From positions 1 through 5,307 of the forward strand of contig JASLHV010000383.1 of NCBI GenBank assembly GCA_030153205.1: a stretch of DNA of 5,307 nt, in the 5' to 3' direction. The position numbers and the translations under genes were made by a program. The DNA is from Roseiarcus sp. (GTDB lineage: Bacteria; Pseudomonadota; Alphaproteobacteria; Rhizobiales; Beijerinckiaceae). Shown one piece after another: positions 1 through 5,307 of this stretch; the stretch's first letter is position 1, and each line of letters starts with the position of its first letter. A model generated the notes under the pieces. That model saw only the letters and a list, made by a program, of their open reading frames with translations. It did not search any database and had not been told where the DNA came from.

Positions 1-236
1 GGGAAAAGCTGGCCGGTATCGACGAAAACCACCGGCGTCTTCTTGTCGATCTCGCTGACCATATGCAGCAAGACCGCCGAGTCGGCGCCGAAGCTCGAGA
101 CAAGCGCGATACGACCGGGAAACAATTCCTGCACCGCGAGCCGCAATAGCGAAGCCGCCTTGAGCCCGGCGAATTTTACCTCGACCCGCGAGGCGGCGAT
201 CTGATCGCCGAAGAGCTTGATGTCATGCGCGCTCAT
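1..236 (-). CDS. cysH: CysH-type phosphoadenylylsulfate/adenylylsulfate reductase, N-terminal part (cut by window edge)
   Basis: This is the start of an assimilatory (P)APS reductase, which reduces activated sulfate to sulfite in the cytoplasm. Seventy-eight complete codons are visible and the rest lies beyond the window edge, so the truncation is not biological. The PP-loop nucleotide-binding signature of the family is clear at residues 47-58 (SSFGADSAVLLH). It is followed by the conserved DTG at residues 73-75 in the context FVDTGQLF. The ATG at 236 lies one base after the TGA of the upstream reductase gene (240-238), giving TGATATG. I see no strong Shine-Dalgarno site, so translational coupling to the upstream gene is likely. 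The C-terminal part, with the catalytic cysteine and any paired iron-sulfur cysteines, is missing. The sequence therefore cannot show whether the substrate is PAPS or APS. Family assignment is firm and substrate is open. Confidence 0.9.
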   Translation of the reverse strand, partial: MSAHDIKLFGDQIAASRVEVKFAGLKAASLLRLAVQELFPGRIALVSSFGADSAVLLHMVSEIDKKTPVVFVDTGQLF

Positions 237-237
237 A

Positions 238-1911
<1,674 letters not shown>

Positions 1912-1922
1912 ACGACACTCCG

Positions 1923-2240
1923 TCAGCGGCGTTCGACGAAACGCGGCGCCTGACCTTGCGCCTGTTTGCCGAGATCGGTCCGGATGGTAGGCCCGCTTGC
2001 GCGGATGAACTCACGAAGCGCTTTGGGCGCGTAATGGCCGCCGCGCAGTTCAACGACGATCGGATAAGCCTCGACGATGATGTCGCGCGCCTCGTCCCGC
2101 TTGGCGAGCGCAAGCGCCGCCTTCGTCGCTTCGGCGTCGTCGTAGACCGTAGCGCGCGCGAAATCTTCGACCCAGCCAGCCTCGGCCTGAAACACAACTG
2201 TGCCGTCAATCAAGCGATTGGCGGTGATGACTTCGCTCAT
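1923..2240 (-). CDS. DUF2849 domain protein, first gene of the sulfur operon
   Basis: This 105-residue protein matches my recollection of the DUF2849 family, found directly upstream of siroheme sulfite/nitrite reductases in Alphaproteobacteria. Recognisable family-like features are the N-terminal VITANRLIDGTVVF, an acidic central part ending in DIIVEAYPIVVEL (residues 53-65), and the C-terminal LREFIRASGPTIRTDLGKQ (residues 75-93). There is no signal peptide, membrane segment, cysteine or obvious catalytic motif, so it should be a soluble cytoplasmic protein. Its function is not known to me. The conserved linkage suggests an accessory role in sulfite reduction, such as a cofactor or electron-transfer partner, but that is inference. 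ATG at 2240 is chosen because the family motif begins within a few residues of it; no strong ribosome site precedes it. The TGA is 11 bases before the reductase gene. In many relatives I would expect a siroheme synthase gene (cysG) upstream, and none is present here. Confidence 0.85.
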   Translation of the reverse strand: MSEVITANRLIDGTVVFQAEAGWVEDFARATVYDDAEATKAALALAKRDEARDIIVEAYPIVVELRGGHYAPKALREFIRASGPTIRTDLGKQAQGQAPRFVERR

Positions 2241-2282
2241 GACTTAACTCGCATCGGCCGGACTGGCGCGCGCCCGTCTCTC

Positions 2283-2313
2283 ATCGTCGCCGGAACATGT
2301 TCGTCGCAACGAT
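2283..2313 (-). promoter_or_regulatory. Imperfect dyad, possible leader hairpin or operator
   Basis: The outer arms ATCGT (2283-2287) and ACGAT (2309-2313) pair, and the centre is a perfect palindrome GAACATGTTC at 2293-2302. In minus-strand RNA the outer stem extends to about eight pairs, counting one U-G wobble, then an asymmetric internal loop, then three pairs closed by a CAUG loop. It ends about 42 bases before the DUF2849 start codon, so it would sit in the 5' leader if transcription begins in the AT-rich tract. No T-run follows, so it is not a terminator. I do not recognise it as a known riboswitch. It could equally be a protein-binding palindrome or chance. Confidence 0.3.
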
Positions 2314-2394
2314 ATTTTCAAGGCGTCCCGCAATCGCCCTGCTGCGCTATTCTACGGTCCAAGAATGCGAGATTTCCCTGATTGAAGAAGCAGA

Positions 2395-2460
2395 TAGCAT
2401 AATATACCGGGAAAATCTAGAATATAATTTCTATTACATATATTTTTAGTATAAAATGCT
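2395..2460 (-). promoter_or_regulatory. AT-rich promoter region of the sulfur operon, with an inverted repeat
   Basis: Only 8 of 50 bases at 2411-2460 are G or C, in strong contrast to the GC-rich genes on both sides. An inverted repeat TAGAA-N6-TTCTA occupies 2418-2433. On the minus strand several TATATT/TATTAT-like strings near 2408-2398 could serve as a -10 element, but I cannot find a convincing -35 at the right spacing. The position, 155 or more bases upstream of the first sulfur gene, fits a promoter with a long leader. A LysR-type regulator (CysB/Cbl-like) is a reasonable candidate for the repeat by analogy with other sulfur operons. No regulator gene is visible here. Confidence 0.4.
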
Positions 2461-2461
2461 T

Positions 2462-2779
2462 CTATCGACGTCTTCGAAAACCGCCGCGCTGATATGTTGC
2501 ATGTGCATCCTGCACAGTGAAAGTAGCGCTCATGCGTCCGCCCTGAACCCTGCGAATCGGGCGGAAGGCATGGACCGCCCCGGGCGCGTGAACATCTGCG
2601 CTATCGCCTTCTTCGGACCTTGCCGCCAGAGCGTGAGCCGCCGACGGACCATGCGACGCCAAGCACTGATTATAGGCGAGCGGCGCGTCGTATTTTTCGC
2701 AATCGGGATAGGTTTCGGCGTGGCCTATGGATACGAGTAGAAACGGCGCCGTTGACGCGAGATAGCGCAAAATCGTCAT
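2462..2779 (-). CDS. Small predicted exported protein downstream of pheT, function unknown
   Basis: This 105-residue protein begins with a short basic-hydrophobic stretch (MTILRYLASTAPFLLVSIG) and a plausible signal peptidase I site after GHA at residue 21. It should therefore be exported to the periplasm. The mature part has two cysteines, C27 (DCEKYD) and C39 (AYNQCLASHGP), that could form a disulfide. A low-complexity middle is followed by a GGRMSATFTV segment at residues 80-89 and a basic tail ending in FRRRR. I do not recognise a named domain. The start is supported by a good ribosome site, GAAGGA at 2790-2785, five bases before ATG. It lies 30 bases behind pheT and probably shares its transcript, although its role seems unrelated to tRNA charging. 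A long open frame on the opposite strand covers most of the same bases, but it lacks comparable support. Confidence 0.68.
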   Translation of the reverse strand: MTILRYLASTAPFLLVSIGHAETYPDCEKYDAPLAYNQCLASHGPSAAHALAARSEEGDSADVHAPGAVHAFRPIRRVQGGRMSATFTVQDAHATYQRGGFRRRR

Positions 2780-2784
2780 TTCAA

Positions 2785-2790
2785 TCCTTC
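2785..2790 (-). promoter_or_regulatory. Ribosome binding site of the small exported protein
   Basis: Minus-strand GAAGGA lies five bases before the ATG at 2779. It is the clearest Shine-Dalgarno match in the window and fixes the start of the small gene behind pheT. Confidence 0.65.
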
Positions 2791-2809
2791 AGTCCTCTGC
2801 GAGGAAACG

Positions 2810-5224
2810 TCACCCACGCAGCGTCGCGCCGGTCTTTTTCGCCGCTTCGGCGACGATCTTGGCGACGACGGCCTCGATCTCAACGTCGGTCAAAGTTCGT
2901 TCGCGGGGCTGCAAAGTCACAGCAATCGCGACGGATTTATGACCTGGCGGCACGCCCTGACCTTCATAAACGTCGAAAACTTGCGCCGCTGTAATGAGAT
3001 TGCGCTCGGCTCCTTGCGCCGCCCTGACCAGATCGGCCGCCGGCACGTGTTTTTCGACCACGAAAGCCAGGTCACGCTCCACCGGCATGAATTCGGAGCG
3101 CTCGAGCTTGGGCTTGGCGCGGGTCGGCCGCGCCTTCGGCGCCGGCAGTGCGTCGAGCGTGATCTCGAAAGCCGCGATCGGCCCCTCGACGTCGAGTGTT
3201 TCGAGCGCATCGGGATGCAATTGACCGAACCAGCCGATCACATTCTGCGGCCCGAATTGTAGCGTCGCCGAACGGCCGGGATGAAGAAAACGCGGACCGC
3301 CGGGCGCGATCTGAAGACCGCCAATCGAAATCCCCAGCGTCGCGAGCAGCGCGAACAAATCGCTTTTGGCGTCGAAGGCGTCCACAGCCGCGCCGCCGCC
3401 CTGCCAATCGCGGCCCGCGCCTTCAACCTTGGCCATGCCGCGCCGCAGGCCAGCCGCCGCGATACGCTGATCGCGCTCGCCCGCGCCCAAGAAAATCTGG
3501 CCGACTTCGAAGAGCCCGATATCGCGAAACCCTCGCCGCGCATTGCGTTCCGCCGCGGCGGCAAGGCCGGGGATGAGGCTAGGCCGCATATCCGAAAGGT
3601 CAGCAGCGATCGGATTGGCGAGCGCAAGTTCAGGCGCGCCGCCGCCGAACAATTCGGCAATCGGCTTGGCGATGAACGACCACGTGACGGCTTCGCGCAG
3701 GCCAAGCGCAGCAAGCGCGCGCTTGGCGGTGCGCGTGCGCTTCTGCAGCAAGGTCAAGACCGGCTTGGCGACGCTGGGCTCCAAACGTTCGAGCGGCGTA
3801 TGCGGAACGCGATCAAGACCCGCGATACGTACAATCTGCTCGACAATATCCGCCTTGCCGTCGATATCGGGCCGCCACGGGGGCGTCTCGACTTTCGCTC
3901 CATCGCCGACGACGATGAAACCGAGTTTCGCCAGGATCGCCTCGCCTTCCTCGCGAGGAATATCGAGGCCCGTCAAACGCTTCACTTCGCTATAGGGGAA
4001 GTCGACAAGCTTTGTCCCTTTGGGCGGCGCGCCAGCGACGATGAGGCGCGAGGGTTCGCCGCCGCAAAGATCAAGAACCAGACGTGTCGCCAATTCCGCG
4101 CCGGGAAGGCAAAAAGCCGGATCGACGCCGCGCTCGAAACGATAGCGCGCGTCCGTCGATATGCCGAGCGCGCGGCCGCTCTTGGCGATGTTGAGCGGAT
4201 CCCATAGAGCGCTTTCGATGAGAACATCCGTAGTCTTCTGGTCGCAGCCGGAATGTTCGCCGCCCATGATGCCGGCAATCGATTCGACGCCCTTCTCATC
4301 GGCGATCACGACATTGCTCTCGTCGAGGGCGTAGGTACGGCCGTCGAGCGCCAGAACCTCTTCGCCTTTCTTGGCGCGACGGACGCTCAACGCGCCCGAC
4401 ACTTTGGCCGCGTCGAAGACATGCAAAGGGCGGCCGCGGTCAAAAGTGACGTAATTGGTGATGTCGACGAGCGCGTTGATCGGCCTAAGTCCAATCGCGC
4501 GCAAGCGCTTCTGCATCCAATCGGGCGAGGATCCGTTTTTGACGCCGCGCACCAGGCGCAAAGCGAAAGCTGGACAGAGATGCGCGTCGGCCGCGGCGAA
4601 ATCGAGCCGTACCGGAACCGGGCAATCAAATGCGCCATTGACCGCCGCCGGCGCCGGGGTCTTGAGCGTTCCAAGACCAGCGGCGGCGAGGTCTCGCGCG
4701 ATCCCCGAGACGCCGGTCGCGTCCGGCCGATTGGGCGTAAGATTGATTTCGATGACCGGGTCGTCGAGACCGGCGTAGGCCGCATAGGCGACGCCGACGG
4801 GCGCGTCGTCCGCCAGATCGATTATCCCATCATGGTCGTTGGAGAGTTCGAGTTCGGCGGCCGAGCACAGCATGCCGTTCGAATCGACGCCGCGGATCGT
4901 ACCTTTGGTCAGCGTGATCTTCTTGCCTGGAATATAAGTCCCGACCGGCGAGAAGACGCTTTTCATGCCGGTGCGCGCATTGGGCGCGCCGCAGACGACT
5001 TGGATCGGCGAGCCGCCGGCGTCGACCATGCAGACGCGCAGGCGATCGGCGTTCGGATGCTGCTTGGCCTCGATCACCCGCGCGACGACAAAGCCGGCGT
5101 ATTTGGCGGCCGGATTTTCGACGCGCTCGACCTCGAGGCCGATGCGCGTCAGCGTCGCAACGATCGAGTCGAGCGAGGCCGAAGTGTCGAGATGATCCTT
5201 GAGCCAGGAGAGGGTGAATTTCAT
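2810..5224 (-). CDS. pheT: Phenylalanine--tRNA ligase beta subunit
   Basis: This is a complete 804-residue PheT, the usual length for the long bacterial beta subunit. With PheS it forms the alpha2-beta2 enzyme that charges tRNA-Phe in the cytoplasm. Domains in order are the N-terminal segment (MKFTLSWLKDHL), an EMAP/OB-fold tRNA-binding domain at about 40-150 (HPNADRLRVC, QVVCGAPN, NGMLCSAAEL), a B3/B4 editing domain at about 215-390 (RPINALVDITNYV, GIMGGEHSG, RYRFERGVDP), a B5 domain at about 405-475, the catalytic-like core at about 490-690, and a C-terminal FDX-ACB anticodon-binding domain from about 708 (FMPVERDLAFVV, FDVYEG). B5 carries the metal-site motif with D453, D459 and E462; the next position is Q463 where glutamate is usual. 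The start is the family start; its ribosome site is weak. It follows the preceding gene by 23 bases. PheS itself is not in the window. Confidence 0.98.
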   Translation of the reverse strand: MKFTLSWLKDHLDTSASLDSIVATLTRIGLEVERVENPAAKYAGFVVARVIEAKQHPNADRLRVCMVDAGGSPIQVVCGAPNARTGMKSVFSPVGTYIPGKKITLTKGTIRGVDSNGMLCSAAELELSNDHDGIIDLADDAPVGVAYAAYAGLDDPVIEINLTPNRPDATGVSGIARDLAAAGLGTLKTPAPAAVNGAFDCPVPVRLDFAAADAHLCPAFALRLVRGVKNGSSPDWMQKRLRAIGLRPINALVDITNYVTFDRGRPLHVFDAAKVSGALSVRRAKKGEEVLALDGRTYALDESNVVIADEKGVESIAGIMGGEHSGCDQKTTDVLIESALWDPLNIAKSGRALGISTDARYRFERGVDPAFCLPGAELATRLVLDLCGGEPSRLIVAGAPPKGTKLVDFPYSEVKRLTGLDIPREEGEAILAKLGFIVVGDGAKVETPPWRPDIDGKADIVEQIVRIAGLDRVPHTPLERLEPSVAKPVLTLLQKRTRTAKRALAALGLREAVTWSFIAKPIAELFGGGAPELALANPIAADLSDMRPSLIPGLAAAAERNARRGFRDIGLFEVGQIFLGAGERDQRIAAAGLRRGMAKVEGAGRDWQGGGAAVDAFDAKSDLFALLATLGISIGGLQIAPGGPRFLHPGRSATLQFGPQNVIGWFGQLHPDALETLDVEGPIAAFEITLDALPAPKARPTRAKPKLERSEFMPVERDLAFVVEKHVPAADLVRAAQGAERNLITAAQVFDVYEGQGVPPGHKSVAIAVTLQPRERTLTDVEIEAVVAKIVAEAAKKTGATLRG

Positions 5225-5247
5225 TTTTGTCTGCTTACGGAGCTTCT

Positions 5248-5307
5248 TTAAGCGGGCGGCTTGGCGCCCGGCGCTTTCTCGCCGCGCAACATACTGGCGA
5301 CGCTGAT
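5248..5307 (-). CDS. C-terminal end of an unidentified gene upstream of pheT (cut by window edge)
   Basis: An open frame enters from the window edge and ends at TAA (5250-5248). It encodes 19 residues: ISVASMLRGEKAPGAKPPA. The Ala/Pro/Lys-rich tail looks like a disordered C-terminus. The expected neighbour is pheS, but these residues do not resemble the usual PheS ending (a motif such as ENDLRFLRQF). The frame may therefore belong to a different small gene between pheS and pheT, or to an unusual PheS tail. The 23-base gap to pheT suggests the same transcript. The fragment is too short to identify. Confidence 0.55.
   Translation of the reverse strand: MSVASMLRGEKAPGAKPPA

Larger units (their letters stand above)
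2241..2461. other. Intergenic gap between the pheT cluster and the sulfur operon
   Basis: No convincing gene lies in these 221 bases on either strand. Read on the minus strand, it starts AT-rich (about 2460-2395) and becomes GC-rich towards the DUF2849 start. It holds an inverted repeat at 2418-2433, an imperfect dyad at 2283-2313 and a perfect ten-base GC palindrome (GGCGCGCGCC) at 2265-2274. I see no GC-rich stem followed by a T-run that would make an intrinsic terminator for the upstream genes. It most likely carries the promoter and leader of the sulfur operon. Confidence 0.7.

Noticed and set aside
2293..2302. GAACATGTTC considered as an SOS (LexA) box
   Set aside because: The alphaproteobacterial LexA site is a direct repeat GTTC-N7-GTTC, and the Gram-positive type has four bases between GAAC and GTTC. 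Neither spacing fits.
2322..2338. GGCG...CGCC inverted repeat with a nine-base loop, considered as a terminator of the pheT cluster
   Set aside because: Only four pairs and no T-run on the minus strand; too weak to call.
1956..2381. Plus-strand 141-codon frame opposite the DUF2849 gene
   Set aside because: The opposite strand encodes a recognisable DUF2849 protein; this frame is its shadow.
2456..2740. Plus-strand 94-codon frame opposite the small exported protein, with a hydrophobic start
   Set aside because: It has no good ribosome site, starts in the AT-rich gap and has no recognisable fold. The minus-strand gene has a strong ribosome site, a clean signal peptide and fits the operon direction.
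2793..2805. Small hairpin TCCTC-TGC-GAGGA between pheT and the small gene, considered as a terminator
   Set aside because: Five pairs with no T-run after it, and it sits immediately upstream of the ribosome site of the next gene. It may be chance or have a minor effect on translation.
3281..4207. Plus-strand open frame of 308 codons opposite the middle of pheT
   Set aside because: It is antisense to conserved PheT core and B5 sequence, with no recognisable product; a shadow frame.
4253..5251. Plus-strand open frame of 332 codons opposite the N-terminal half of pheT
   Set aside because: It lies wholly opposite a certain pheT reading frame, has an Arg/Asp-rich composition with no domain, and is explained by GC-rich third codon positions.

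Overview
All supported genes in this window lie on the minus strand, so they read from high to low coordinates. The sequence is GC-rich except for one short AT-rich intergenic tract. The gene content points to an alphaproteobacterium, most likely of the order Hyphomicrobiales (Rhizobiales). The main evidence is the DUF2849 gene directly upstream of a ferredoxin-type sulfite/nitrite reductase and a CysH-like gene, an arrangement I associate with that class. This placement rests on recognised protein families and was not tested by alignment.

Region 1 (5307 to about 2462) is a translation-related block. It opens with the last 19 codons of an unidentified gene (5307-5248). Next is pheT (5224-2810), the complete beta subunit of phenylalanyl-tRNA synthetase. 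It is followed after 30 bases by a small gene (2779-2462) for a predicted exported protein of 105 residues. The short gaps suggest one transcript.

Region 2 (2461-2241) is a 221-base non-coding gap. Its upstream part is very AT-rich (8 G/C in 50 bases at 2411-2460) and holds an inverted repeat. Its downstream part holds an imperfect dyad that could fold as a hairpin in the leader RNA. It is the likely promoter region of the next operon.

Region 3 (2240-1) is an assimilatory sulfur operon: a DUF2849 protein (2240-1923), a siroheme/[4Fe-4S] sulfite or nitrite reductase (1911-238), and the N-terminal 78 codons of a CysH-type (phospho)adenylylsulfate reductase (236 to the window edge). CysH would reduce activated sulfate to sulfite, and the siroheme enzyme would reduce sulfite to sulfide for cysteine synthesis. 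The gaps of 11 bases and 1 base indicate co-transcription and probable translational coupling.

Most of the window is ordinary housekeeping and assimilatory metabolism. I found no mobile element, CRISPR array, RNA gene or clear sign of horizontal transfer. The points most worth a second look are the sulfur operon's leader region, the uncharacterised DUF2849 protein and the small exported protein behind pheT.
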